From assembly GCF_019795295.1 (NCBI RefSeq), contig NZ_JAIMCG010000007.1:186001-250000 (forward strand): a stretch of 64,000 bases of DNA. Direction: 5' to 3'. Shown one piece after another: positions 26,824 to 35,824 of the stretch; the stretch's first letter is position 1, and every line of letters starts with the position of its first letter. Made by a program: the position numbers and the translations under genes. Source of the stretch: Cupriavidus sp. AU9028. Its GTDB lineage: Bacteria; Pseudomonadota; Gammaproteobacteria; Burkholderiales; Burkholderiaceae. A model generated the notes under the pieces. That model saw only the letters and a program-made list of their open reading frames with translations. It was not told the DNA's origin and searched no databases.

Positions 26824-28059
26824 ATGTCACGTACCCTGCTGAAGGGCGGCAACGTCCTTGACCCCGCCCAGGGCGCCATGCTGCGCCACCATGATGTCCT
26901 GATCGAAGGCGAGCGCATCGTCGCGGTCTCCTCCACCCCCATCGACGCCCCCGATGCGACGGTGATCGATGCTGGCGGCAAGACCGTGATGCCGGGCCTG
27001 ATCGACTGCCACGTCCACGTGCTGGCTTCGCTGGCCAACCTGGGCATCAACGCCAGCCAGCCCAATGTGCTGGTGGCGATCCGCGCGCTGCCGATCCTGC
27101 GCGCCATGCTCGATCGCGGCTTCACCACCGTGCGCGATGCCGGCGGCGCCGACTGGGGCCTGTCCCAGGCCATCGCCACCGGGCTTGTTCCCGGCCCACG
27201 CATCTTCCCCTCGGGCAAGGCGCTGTCGCAGACCGGCGGCCACGGCGATTTCCGCCCCCGCGGCGACGTGCTCGAGCCGTGCTCGTGCGCCTTCCGCGCC
27301 GGCGCGATCGCCCGGGTCGTCGATGGCGTCGATGCGGTGCGGCTGGCAGTGCGGGAAGAGATTCAAAAGGGCGCGACCCAGATCAAGATCATGGCCTCCG
27401 GGGGCGTGGCCTCCCCCACCGATCCGATCGCCAACACCCAGTACAGCGAGGCCGAGATCCGTGCCATCGTCGAGGAAGCGGAAGCGGCGCAGACCTATGT
27501 CGCCGCGCATGCCTATACCGGCCGCGCCATCAGCCGCGCGGTGCGCTGCGGGGTGCGGACCATCGAGCATGGCAATCTTGTCGACCGCGAGGCCGCCGGG
27601 CTGATGCGCAAGCATGGCGCCTTCGTGGTGCCGACCGTCGTCACCTATGAAGCGCTGGCGCGCGATGGCGCGCGGCTGGGCCTGCCCCCCGAATCGGTCG
27701 CCAAGATCGAGACCGTGCGGCAGGCAGGGCGCGATTCGCTGCGCATCTATGCCGACGCCGGCGTGCAGATGGGCTTCGGCTCCGACCTGCTGGGCGAGAT
27801 GCACGACTGCCAGGCCGACGAGTTCCTGATCCGCGCCGATGTGCTGGGCAACCTGGAAGCGATCCGCTCGGCCACCTCGGTAGGCGCGGCCATCCTGCAG
27901 CGCGAGGGCGAGCTCGGCACGGTCCGCGCCGGTGCGCAGGCCGACCTGTTGCTGGTCGATGGCGATCCGTTGCAGGACATCACGCTGCTGACGGGGCAAG
28001 GCCGGCACCTGTCGATGGTGATGCAGGCAGGCCGCATGCATCGCCGGCCCACGGCCTGA
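26824..28059 (+). CDS. Amidohydrolase-family metal-dependent hydrolase
   Basis: A cytosolic amidohydrolase resembling imidazolonepropionase-like and Xaa-Pro/Xaa-Arg dipeptidase-type enzymes; the exact substrate is unknown. The 411-residue protein shows the metal-binding MPGLIDCHVHVLASL near residue 56, a central lysine region IKIMASGGVASPTDP, VAAHAYTGRAISRAVRCGV and TIEHGNLVDREA with further His ligands. The catalytic Asp lies in MGFGSDLLGEMHDCQ. It begins five bases after the MFS stop and is followed by a LysR gene, which suggests a small catabolic unit for an amide-, peptide- or lactam-like compound. Confidence 0.85.
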   Translation: MSRTLLKGGNVLDPAQGAMLRHHDVLIEGERIVAVSSTPIDAPDATVIDAGGKTVMPGLIDCHVHVLASLANLGINASQPNVLVAIRALPILRAMLDRGFTTVRDAGGADWGLSQAIATGLVPGPRIFPSGKALSQTGGHGDFRPRGDVLEPCSCAFRAGAIARVVDGVDAVRLAVREEIQKGATQIKIMASGGVASPTDPIANTQYSEAEIRAIVEEAEAAQTYVAAHAYTGRAISRAVRCGVRTIEHGNLVDREAAGLMRKHGAFVVPTVVTYEALARDGARLGLPPESVAKIETVRQAGRDSLRIYADAGVQMGFGSDLLGEMHDCQADEFLIRADVLGNLEAIRSATSVGAAILQREGELGTVRAGAQADLLLVDGDPLQDITLLTGQGRHLSMVMQAGRMHRRPTA

Positions 28060-28109
28060 CGCTGCTCCCCGGTGCTCTATCATGGCGGCTCGATCGACCG
28101 GACGCCGCC

Positions 28110-29021
28110 ATGCGTATCACCCCTCTTCCGCCCCTGCCCTGCCTGATCGCCTTCGAGGCGTCGATGCGGCATGGCAGCTTCACGCGCGCCGCCGCCGAGC
28201 TGCACCTGACGCAAAGCGCGATCAGCCGGCAGGTGGCGCAACTCGAGCAATTCCTCGGCAAGAAGCTGTTCATCCGTGAGCCGCGGGCACTGCGCCTGAC
28301 GGTCAGCGGCCAGCGCTATGCCGAGGTCGTGCAGCGACTGCTGGTGGGCTGCGCCGAAGCGACCGAGGAGGTGATGAAGCGCAAGGGACCAAGCGAGCTG
28401 ACGGTCGCCTGCTCCTCCGGCGTTGCCGTGCTGTGGCTGACCCCGCGGCTGGCGCGTTTTCGCCAGACGCATCCGGAGGTCCAGCTGCGTCTGCTGGTCA
28501 ACGACAGCCTGGCCTCGCTGTCCGCATCCGAGTTCGATATCGGTGTCTACTATCTGCGCCAGGGACCGCCGCTGGAGGTGGCCGCGCGCCGGCTGTACGA
28601 CGAGGAGGTGCTGCCGGTCTGCGCGCCCTCCTATCTGGACCGGGGACGGCGGACGCCACTGCGGCCGCTCGAACTGCTCGACGAGACACTGCTGGTGCTG
28701 GAGGATGCGCAGCGCAACTGGATGACCTGGGAGGCCTGGTTTGCCCAGAACGGTCTGCCCGACGCGCGGCCCCAGCGCCGCGTGGTGGCCAATCAGTATC
28801 CGGTGCTGCTGCAGCTAGCCATCGAAGGTCACGGCATCGTGCTGGGCTGGCGGCACATGGTGGATGCCTGCCTGCGCGACGGCCTGCTGGTGCCCGCGGC
28901 CGATACCGCGGCCAGCCTGGGCGGCGGCTACTACGCGGTATGGCCGCGCGATCGCGTGGAGCCGGCCGGCGCACGGCTGTTCCGGCAATGGCTGATCGAG
29001 CAGACAGCCGTGCCGACCTGA
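28110..29021 (+). CDS. LysR-type transcriptional regulator (GcvA-like)
   Basis: An HTH regulator with a LysR substrate-binding domain. The 303-residue protein starts MRITPLPPLPCLIAFEASMR, with winged-helix motif GSFTRAAAELHLTQSAISRQ and VAQLEQFLGKKLFIREPRAL. A periplasmic-binding-protein-like effector domain follows, beginning at about residue 95 (ELTVACSSGVAVLWLTPRLA). It follows the MFS and amidohydrolase genes by 50 bp in the same direction and probably regulates them; this is inferred from position only. It converges with the Lrp gene. Confidence 0.88.
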   Translation: MRITPLPPLPCLIAFEASMRHGSFTRAAAELHLTQSAISRQVAQLEQFLGKKLFIREPRALRLTVSGQRYAEVVQRLLVGCAEATEEVMKRKGPSELTVACSSGVAVLWLTPRLARFRQTHPEVQLRLLVNDSLASLSASEFDIGVYYLRQGPPLEVAARRLYDEEVLPVCAPSYLDRGRRTPLRPLELLDETLLVLEDAQRNWMTWEAWFAQNGLPDARPQRRVVANQYPVLLQLAIEGHGIVLGWRHMVDACLRDGLLVPAADTAASLGGGYYAVWPRDRVEPAGARLFRQWLIEQTAVPT

Positions 29022-29053
29022 AGCCGCCTTTCCACTTGCAGCGGCGGGGAAGC

Positions 29054-29536
29054 TCAGCTCGCGGCGCCAATCGGCAACGGCGCGCCGCTCTTGACCTCAT
29101 TGAGCACGATGCTGGAGCGAATGCCGGTCACGCCCGGCAGGCGGAACACGACGTCGTGCAGGAAGGCATCGTAGGCCCGCACATCGGGCGTCAGCACCTT
29201 CAGCAGATAGTCCGCCTGCCCGGTGGTGCGATAGCACTCCACGATCGCCGGGCATTCGCGCACCGCGGCCTCGAACTCGTCGACCACCGTCTCGCTGTGG
29301 CGCGTCAGATTGACCTCGGCCAGCACGCAGTTGGACAGCCCGACTCGCTCCCGGTCCACCCAGATCGTGTAGTTGCGGATCACCCCGCTTTCTTCCATGG
29401 CCTTGAGCCGCTTCCAGCAGGGCGTCACCGACAGCCCGACCGCCGCCGCCAGTTGCTGCAGCGACTGCCGCGCGTCGCGCTGCAGCTCGACGAGGATGCG
29501 GCGCGAGTACTCGTCGGGAACCGGATCATTTTTCAT
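29054..29536 (-). CDS. Lrp/AsnC-family transcriptional regulator
   Basis: A leucine-responsive-type regulator of amino-acid metabolism. The 160 residues include the N-terminal HTH (DARQSLQQLAAAVGLSVTPC then WKRLKAMEESGVIRNYTIWV) and the C-terminal RAM ligand domain (VVDEFEAAVRECPAIVECYR, GQADYLLKVLTPDVRAYDAF, LPGVTGIRSSIVLNEVKSG). The start is ATG 29536 (MKNDPVPDEY). It is divergent from the indolepyruvate oxidoreductase gene across 186 bp, the usual layout for a local regulator of that gene. Confidence 0.93.
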   Translation of the reverse strand: MKNDPVPDEYSRRILVELQRDARQSLQQLAAAVGLSVTPCWKRLKAMEESGVIRNYTIWVDRERVGLSNCVLAEVNLTRHSETVVDEFEAAVRECPAIVECYRTTGQADYLLKVLTPDVRAYDAFLHDVVFRLPGVTGIRSSIVLNEVKSGAPLPIGAAS

Positions 29537-29722
29537 ATCGGTAAGAACGAACAAGGATTTCCGCAAATCTAGCGCTCCCCGGCGAAAAGAGGAAAGCCTT
29601 TTCTCGTTTCCCGCGCCTAGACTGGTGCTGGGTACACCCACAGGCACAGGCGCCCCGCTCCGCGCAGCATCCATTGCGGCCGGGCCGGCGGCGACCGCAG
29701 CACCGGCACAGGTGGAGGGGAT

Positions 29723-32700
29723 ATGGAGACAAGGGCAGTCCGTACCGACTATCAGCTCGCGGACAACCTGACCGCGCCATCGGGGCAGGTCTTTCTCAGC
29801 GGCACCCAGGCGCTGGTGCGGCTGGTCCTGGAACAGGCCCGGCGCGACCGCGCCGCGGGGCTGGACACGGCCGGCTTCGTCAGCGGCTACCGCGGGTCGC
29901 CGCTGGGCATGGTGGATCAGGCAATGTGGAAGGCGGCACCGTTGCTCGACGCTGCCAGGGTGCGCTTCCTGCCGGCGATCAACGAGGAACTGGGCGCCAC
30001 CGCGGTGCTCGGCACCCAGCAGGTCGAAAGCGATCCGCAGCGCAACGTGCAGGGCGTGTTCGGCCTCTGGTACGGCAAGGGCCCCGGCGTGGACCGCGCG
30101 GGCGACGCCCTGAAGCACGGCAACGCCTACGGCAGCTCGCCGCATGGCGGCGTGCTGGTGGTGGCCGGTGACGATCACGGCTGCGTCTCGTCCTCCATGT
30201 CGCACCAGAGCGGCTTTGCGATGCAGGCATGGTCGATGCCGGTGGTCGCCCCCGCCGACGTGGCCGAGTATCTGGAATTCGGCCTCTACGGCTGGGCGCT
30301 GTCGCGCTACTCGGGCAACTGGGTCGGCTTCACCGCGCTGTCGGAAACCGTCGAGAGCGCGATGACCGTGGACCTGGACCGACTGCAAGGACGGGTCGCG
30401 CGCTGGCGCGACGCCGATGCGGTACGCCTGGCCACCGGCCATCGGGCGCCGGACGACGGGCTGCACTACCGCTGGCCCGACCTGCCCTCGCCGCGCATCG
30501 AGATGCGGCTGGGCGCCAAGCTGGACGCGGTACGCGCCTTCGCCCGCGTCAACAGCATCGACCGCATGGTGGTCGACAGCCCCAGGGCCATCGCCGGCAT
30601 CCTCACCTGCGGCAAGGCCCATCACGATCTGATGGAGGTGTTCCGCCGGCTCGGTATCGACGAGCAGGCGTTGTCCGCCGCCGGTATCCGCATCTACAAG
30701 GTGGGACTGGCCTTCCCCGTCGAGCCGAGCCGCCTTATCACCTTCGCCCAGGGGCTGCGCGAGATCCTGGTGGTCGAGGAAAAGGGACCGCTGCTCGAGC
30801 GCCAACTGCAGGCGTTGTTCTACAACGCGCCGCCGCATGCCCGCCCGGCCATCCTCGGCAAACTCGACGCGCAAGGTCATCCGCTGCTGCCCGAGCGGGA
30901 GGAGATGCGGCCGTCGCGGCTGATCGCCATCGTCGCGGCCTGGCTGGCCCGCCACTGTCCGTCACTGGACCGTCGCGAGCTGGTGCCGGCCTTCGTCGCC
31001 GCGCCGCTACTGTCCAATGCCGCCGACGGCGTGCGCCGCCAGCCCTATTTCTGTCCCGGCTGCCCGCACAACACCTCGACCAAAGTTCCCGAGGGCTCGC
31101 GCGCGCAGGCCGGCATCGGCTGCCACTTCATGGCCAGCTGGATGGAGCGCGATACCTCGGGCCTGATCCAGATGGGCGGCGAAGGCGTGGACTGGGTCGC
31201 GCACAGCCGCTTCACGGACACGCCACACGTGTTCCAGAACCTGGGCGACGGTACCTACTACCACTCCGGCTCGCTGGCCATCCGGCAGGCCGTCGCGGCC
31301 AAGGCCACCATCACCTTCAAGATCCTGTGCAACGACGCGGTGGCGATGACCGGCGGGCAACCGGTCGACGGGCCGCTCAGCGTCGACGCGATCGCGCGCC
31401 AGGTGGCGGCGGAGGGCGTGGGGCGGGTCGCCGTCGTCAGCGACCGAGTGCCCAGGCATGGCGCGCCCCATCCGCTTGGTGCCGATGCCTTTCCCGCCGG
31501 TACCACCTTCCATCCGCGCGAGGATCTGGACGGCGTGCAACGCGAGCTGCGCGAGATGCCGGGTGTGACCGTGCTGCTCTACGAACAGACCTGCGCCGCG
31601 GAACTGCGGCGGCGCCGCAAGTCCGGACGCGCGCCGCAGGCCACGCGCCGGGTCTTCATCAACGAGGCGGTCTGCGAGGGATGCGGCGACTGCAGCGTGC
31701 AATCGAACTGCCTGGCGGTGCAACCGCTGGAGACGCCGCTTGGGCGCAAGCGCCAGATCGATCAGGCCGCCTGCAACCACGACGAATCCTGCCTGAAGGG
31801 CTTCTGCCCCAGCTTCGTCACTGTCGAAGGGGCGGCACTGCGGCGCCCGGTACGGCCGGGCACCACCGACGATCCACTGCGCACGCTGGCGGCAGCCCTG
31901 CCGCTGCCGGCGCCGCGCCTCGGCCCGGGACCGTTCGACATCCTGGTCGCCGGCGTGGGCGGCACGGGGGTGGTCACGGTGGGCGCCCTGATTGCGATGG
32001 CCGCCCATCTCGAGGGTCGCGTCGCCAGCGTGCTCGACTTCATGGGCTTCGCGCAGAAAGGGGGCGCCGTGCTGTCCTTCGTGCGCCTGGCCGACAGCCG
32101 CCGCTGGCTGAACCAGGCCCGCATCGATGCCCAGCAGGCCGATGCCGTGATTGCCTGCGACCTTGCGGTGGGCGCTTCCCCCGACGTGCTGCTGACCGTC
32201 GCGCCACGCCGCACGCAGATCGTGGTCAACCGCCATCCGACACCGGTCGCCGCCTTCCAGCGCGACCCCGACGCCGACCTGCATGTCGATGCCCTGCTGG
32301 AGAAGCTGCGCCATGCGGCGGGCTCCGGTAGCCTGGAAGCGCTGGACGCGCAGACACTGGCCACCGACTTTCTCGGCGACGCGGTGACGGCCAATATCGT
32401 GATGCTGGGCTTCGCCTGGCAGAAGGGGCTGGTGCCGGTGTCGCTCGCCGCCCTCGCCCGTGCCATCGAACTCAATGCCGTCGCGGTCGACGCCAACCTG
32501 GAAGCCTTCGCGCTGGGACGCGTCGCCGCGGCCGACCCACTGGCACTGTCCAGGCTGGCGGCGGGGCTGGGCACCCCTCCCGGGCCACACGACGCCGAGG
32601 GCACGCAAAGGCCGCTGGACGCCTTGATCGCCGAGCGTGTCGCCCTGCTGACTGCCTACCAGGACGCAGCCTATGCGGCCCGCTATCGCGCGCTGGTGGA

Positions 32701-33370
32701 GGAGGTGCGACGCGCCGAAAGCGCGCTGGGCCAGGCTGGCGCAGGCGAGGTCCTGACGCGGGCCGTGGCGGAGCAATTCGCCCGTCTGATGGCCTACAAG
32801 GACGAGTACGAAGTCGCGCGCCTGCATGCCGACCCGCGCTTTCGGCAAGCGCTGGCCGCCCGTTTCGACGGTCCGCTGCGCCTGCGCTTTCACATGGCGC
32901 CGCCGCTGCTCGCGCGGCGGGGCCCGCATGGCGGCGCGCCGCGCAAGATCGAGATCGGCGCGTGGCTGTGGCCGGTGCTGGGCTGGCTGGCCAGGGGCAA
33001 GCGCCTGCGCGGCACCCGCTTCGATCCATTCGGCCATACCGAAGAACGGCGCCTGGAGCGGCAGGCCATCGTCGACTACGAGAGCCGGCTGCGCGCGTTG
33101 CTGCCCGCGCTGACGCCGCAGAACCTTCCGCATGCCGTGGAGATCGCCCGCCTGCCCGCGCAGGTCCGCGGCTTCGGACACGTCAAGCTGGCCGCGTACG
33201 CCATTGCGGTGGCGCGCCTGCCGGAATTGCTGCACCGTTTCGACCCGGGTCGCTACCCCAGGCCGGAGAGCCGGCGCGGCGCCAACGGTATCGGCCAGCT
33301 GCGTGGCATTCCGGTCACGCAAGCCGCTGCAGAACCGAAGCGGCGCGCCGCGACGAGTGACAGTCCCTGA
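29723..33370 (+). CDS. Fused indolepyruvate:ferredoxin oxidoreductase
   Basis: Oxidatively decarboxylates aryl- or branched-chain 2-oxo acids to acyl-CoA with ferredoxin as acceptor. The 1215-residue single chain combines parts split in archaea into IorA and IorB. The N-terminal pyrimidine-binding half begins with SGTQALVRLVLEQARRDRAA. The thiamine-diphosphate domain shows GIGCHFMASWMERDT and LGDGTYYHSGSLAIRQAV. Two iron-sulfur clusters are suggested by CEGCGDCSVQSNC and CNHDESCLKGFCPSF at about residues 650-700. The C-terminal gamma-like domain starts ILVAGVGGTGVVTVGALIAM. The start is ATG 29723. The Lrp gene is divergent. Confidence 0.94.
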   Translation: METRAVRTDYQLADNLTAPSGQVFLSGTQALVRLVLEQARRDRAAGLDTAGFVSGYRGSPLGMVDQAMWKAAPLLDAARVRFLPAINEELGATAVLGTQQVESDPQRNVQGVFGLWYGKGPGVDRAGDALKHGNAYGSSPHGGVLVVAGDDHGCVSSSMSHQSGFAMQAWSMPVVAPADVAEYLEFGLYGWALSRYSGNWVGFTALSETVESAMTVDLDRLQGRVARWRDADAVRLATGHRAPDDGLHYRWPDLPSPRIEMRLGAKLDAVRAFARVNSIDRMVVDSPRAIAGILTCGKAHHDLMEVFRRLGIDEQALSAAGIRIYKVGLAFPVEPSRLITFAQGLREILVVEEKGPLLERQLQALFYNAPPHARPAILGKLDAQGHPLLPEREEMRPSRLIAIVAAWLARHCPSLDRRELVPAFVAAPLLSNAADGVRRQPYFCPGCPHNTSTKVPEGSRAQAGIGCHFMASWMERDTSGLIQMGGEGVDWVAHSRFTDTPHVFQNLGDGTYYHSGSLAIRQAVAAKATITFKILCNDAVAMTGGQPVDGPLSVDAIARQVAAEGVGRVAVVSDRVPRHGAPHPLGADAFPAGTTFHPREDLDGVQRELREMPGVTVLLYEQTCAAELRRRRKSGRAPQATRRVFINEAVCEGCGDCSVQSNCLAVQPLETPLGRKRQIDQAACNHDESCLKGFCPSFVTVEGAALRRPVRPGTTDDPLRTLAAALPLPAPRLGPGPFDILVAGVGGTGVVTVGALIAMAAHLEGRVASVLDFMGFAQKGGAVLSFVRLADSRRWLNQARIDAQQADAVIACDLAVGASPDVLLTVAPRRTQIVVNRHPTPVAAFQRDPDADLHVDALLEKLRHAAGSGSLEALDAQTLATDFLGDAVTANIVMLGFAWQKGLVPVSLAALARAIELNAVAVDANLEAFALGRVAAADPLALSRLAAGLGTPPGPHDAEGTQRPLDALIAERVALLTAYQDAAYAARYRALVEEVRRAESALGQAGAGEVLTRAVAEQFARLMAYKDEYEVARLHADPRFRQALAARFDGPLRLRFHMAPPLLARRGPHGGAPRKIEIGAWLWPVLGWLARGKRLRGTRFDPFGHTEERRLERQAIVDYESRLRALLPALTPQNLPHAVEIARLPAQVRGFGHVKLAAYAIAVARLPELLHRFDPGRYPRPESRRGANGIGQLRGIPVTQAAAEPKRRAATSDSP

Positions 33371-33377
33371 ACGAAAA

Positions 33378-33407
33378 CGGCCGGCGCCCAGGGTCGGGCG
33401 CCGGCCG
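33378..33407 (-). terminator. Hairpin terminator of the small lipoprotein gene
   Basis: A perfect 12-bp GC-rich stem, CGGCCGGCGCCC-type, closes a 6-nt loop. On the minus strand it is followed by a T4 run, 24 bp past the lipoprotein stop. It also lies 8 bp after the oxidoreductase stop and could serve both convergent genes. Confidence 0.7.
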
Positions 33408-33430
33408 CATGCATGTCTTCAGAGGTGGGA

Positions 33431-33874
33431 TTACTTGCGGGCGGACAGGCTGCGCTCGTACTCGACATGCCGTACCAGATAGGCACGGACCTTGTCCTCG
33501 GTGTCGCGGCCCAGCCGGTCCGCTGCCTGCTGCGCGGAGCGCTTGCCGTGCGAGGACACCATCTGGGCATTCAGATAGTCGCGAAAGGAGGTCCGCACCG
33601 CTTCCAGCTCGCCGCTGCAGGCACGCACGGCATCGGCGGCGACCCGCTGGGCCGATTCACTGCTGGCGAGCGCGCGGGACGCCTTGTCGGTCGCGCATGC
33701 GGTGTACTTCTCCCGGCGCTGCTGCCACTCCGGGGCGATCGCACTGCCGCCGGTGCCGGGAGCAACATTGGTGGTCGCGGCAGCTTCCACAGCCGCCTCG
33801 CCAGTGGTGGGAGGAGAGGATGCGCAGGCGCCCAGCAACAGCGCGGCGCAGATCAGGGCAGGAACGTATCGCAT
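33431..33874 (-). CDS. Small predicted lipoprotein of unknown function
   Basis: The 147-residue product begins MRYVPALICAALLLGACASS, a signal peptide with lipobox LLGAC. The mature part is helical and charged, with two further Cys (KYTACATDKAS, AVRACSGELEA) that may pair. The sequence ends VRHVEYERSLSARK. The start at 33874 is preferred for the signal peptide; an ATG three codons upstream (33883) is equally possible. It converges with the oxidoreductase gene. I do not recognise the family. Confidence 0.75.
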   Translation of the reverse strand: MRYVPALICAALLLGACASSPPTTGEAAVEAAATTNVAPGTGGSAIAPEWQQRREKYTACATDKASRALASSESAQRVAADAVRACSGELEAVRTSFRDYLNAQMVSSHGKRSAQQAADRLGRDTEDKVRAYLVRHVEYERSLSARK

Positions 33875-34161
33875 GCAGCGCATCTTAGCTGCTCGGTCGT
33901 GAAAATTCTGTTTCCAGTTACATCGCGTTGCATTGCTGCCGCACTTTTGGCTTCGAATGGGTCGTTCGTGTCTCGATTCGCGGCCAAATGTGGCTTGTAG
34001 GACAGAATCGGCCTCGTCCACGTCCGCAGTCCTACAGCAGTACCGTTATCCACTTTGTATATTGCTGAGACGGAGGGCTAGCACGAGCTGGCACGATCGC
34101 GCCCCGCGACCGACGCCATCGTCTCGTGCGCCTGGCATCGCAGTCACTACAGGAGAAAAAG

Positions 34162-34758
34162 ATGGAACGACGAGCATTCCTGAACGCCGGTGCAGGTCTG
34201 GGTCTTGCCCTGGCCGGCGGGAGCGTTCTGCTGGGCGCATGCACGACGACGCGCGACACCCCGAGCAGCGCCTCCGATCGCGCTTCCCGCCGCCGCGAGA
34301 TCGACAGCGGCGTGCAATCGGCGCTGGATCGTCTGTACACGTCGGTCAACGGGTCCCGTGAACTGGGCTCGCGCGCCAGCGGCATTCTGGTGTTCCCCCG
34401 CACGGTGTCGGCCGGCTTCTTTGTCGGCGGCGAGTATGGGGATGGCGCATTGCGCGTCGGTAACGCCACCCGCGGTTACTACCGCACCATCTCGGGGTCG
34501 CTGGGCTGGCAGATCGGCGCACAGTCCAAGGCACTGATCCTGATGTTCATGACCCCGGCGGCGCTGAACAAGTTCGTCGCGTCCGACGGCTGGACCGCCG
34601 GCGCCGATGCCACCGTGGCGATCGCCAAGGTCGGCGCCAACGGCGCGATCGACACCAACACGGCCAAGCAGGAAATCATCGGCTTCGCGATGACCAATGC
34701 TGGCCTGATGGCCGGCCTGAGCCTGGAAGGCACCAAGATCACCAAGCTGGACCTGTAA
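34162..34758 (+). CDS. Ysc84-domain lipid-binding lipoprotein
   Basis: A secreted or outer-membrane protein with a YSC84-type lipid-binding domain, common in Burkholderiales; its role is unclear. The 198 residues start MERRAFLNAGAGLGLALAGG, with lipobox VLLGAC. The Ysc84-like fold follows (ASGILVFPRTVSAGFFVGGE, SLGWQIGAQSKALILMFMTP and NAGLMAGLSLEGTKITKLDL at the end). AGGAGAAAAAG precedes ATG 34162, fixing the start over 34126. An intrinsic terminator follows. Confidence 0.9.
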   Translation: MERRAFLNAGAGLGLALAGGSVLLGACTTTRDTPSSASDRASRRREIDSGVQSALDRLYTSVNGSRELGSRASGILVFPRTVSAGFFVGGEYGDGALRVGNATRGYYRTISGSLGWQIGAQSKALILMFMTPAALNKFVASDGWTAGADATVAIAKVGANGAIDTNTAKQEIIGFAMTNAGLMAGLSLEGTKITKLDL

Positions 34759-34779
34759 CGGGGCCACGGCTGGGGAGAA

Positions 34780-34810
34780 CGGGCCCGCTGGAGACAGCGG
34801 GCCCGCTTTT
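34780..34810 (+). terminator. Rho-independent terminator after the Ysc84-domain gene
   Basis: Perfect 11-bp arms (CGGGCCCGCTG and CAGCGGGCCCG) with a GAGA loop are followed by CTTTTATT, 22 bp after the stop. Confidence 0.88.
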
Positions 34811-34886
34811 ATTGGTGCCGCCACCACGCTGGCGGTGGCGCCTCCCGGTGCCGAACCGCTAGAATTCGTCCCTTTGGCCGAATTCC

Positions 34887-35786
34887 ATGTGGTTCAAGAA
34901 CCTCCAGCTACACCGCTTCTCCGCTCCCTGGAACCAGTCCGCCGACCGGATCGAGGACGCCCTCGCCCGCCATGCGTTTCGCGCCGGCGGCAGCCTCGAG
35001 ATGCAGGCCCAGGGATGGGCTCCGCCACGTGACAATGGAGCGCTCGTCCACCGGGTTGGCAAGCAGTTGCTGCTGACCATGCGGGCCGAGAAAAAGCTGC
35101 TGCCCTCCACCGTGGTCACCCAGTTTGCCAAGGCGCGGGCGCTCGAACTCGAAGAGCAGCAAGGCTTCAAACCCGGCCGCAAGCAGATGCGCGAACTGAA
35201 GGAGCAGATCACCGAAGAACTGCTGCCGCGCGCCTTCTCGATCTGCAGGGATACCCGCGTGTGGATCGACCAGGAGAACGGCTGGCTGGCGATCGACGCC
35301 GCGTCCGCCGCCAAGGCCGACGAGGTCCGCGGTCTGCTGTTCAAATCGCTGGATCCATTGCCGCTGACCAATCTGCAGGTCAACCAGTCCCCGGTCGCCG
35401 CAATGACCGGCTGGCTGGCCGACGACGAGGCCCCGGCCGGCTTTACCGTCGATCAGGAAATCGAACTGCAATCCGGCGCCCAGACCAAGGCGACCGTGCG
35501 CTACGTGCGGCATCCATTGGAGCCAGAGGAGCTGCGCCGGCATATCACCGGCGGCAAGCGTTGCACGCGCCTCGCAATGACCTGGAACGACCGAGTGTCA
35601 TTCGTGCTGACCGATAGCCTGACCATCAAGAAGGTCGCCCCGCTCGACGTGGTGCGCGAGCAGATCGACGGCACCACGCAGGACGACGACGAGCGCTTCG
35701 ATGCCGACTTCACGCTGATGGCGGGCGAGCTGGCAGCGCTGCTGGCGGATCTGACGGCTGCATTGGGCGGAGAGCGCAAGGGCTGA
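34887..35786 (+). CDS. rdgC: Recombination-associated protein RdgC
   Basis: A ring-shaped DNA-binding protein that limits RecA filament activity on the nucleoid. The 299-residue protein starts [20 protein letters not shown] and has the family segments [40 protein letters not shown] and [23 protein letters not shown]-type core and a C-terminal [20 protein letters not shown] follow. Length is canonical. It converges with the pentapeptide-repeat operon, and the 38 bp between them holds no terminator I can see. Confidence 0.95.
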   Translation: MWFKNLQLHRFSAPWNQSADRIEDALARHAFRAGGSLEMQAQGWAPPRDNGALVHRVGKQLLLTMRAEKKLLPSTVVTQFAKARALELEEQQGFKPGRKQMRELKEQITEELLPRAFSICRDTRVWIDQENGWLAIDAASAAKADEVRGLLFKSLDPLPLTNLQVNQSPVAAMTGWLADDEAPAGFTVDQEIELQSGAQTKATVRYVRHPLEPEELRRHITGGKRCTRLAMTWNDRVSFVLTDSLTIKKVAPLDVVREQIDGTTQDDDERFDADFTLMAGELAALLADLTAALGGERKG

Positions 35787-35824
35787 TGCCAGCCGCGTCA
35801 GCCGGTATCGCCTGTGGTTAAAAC

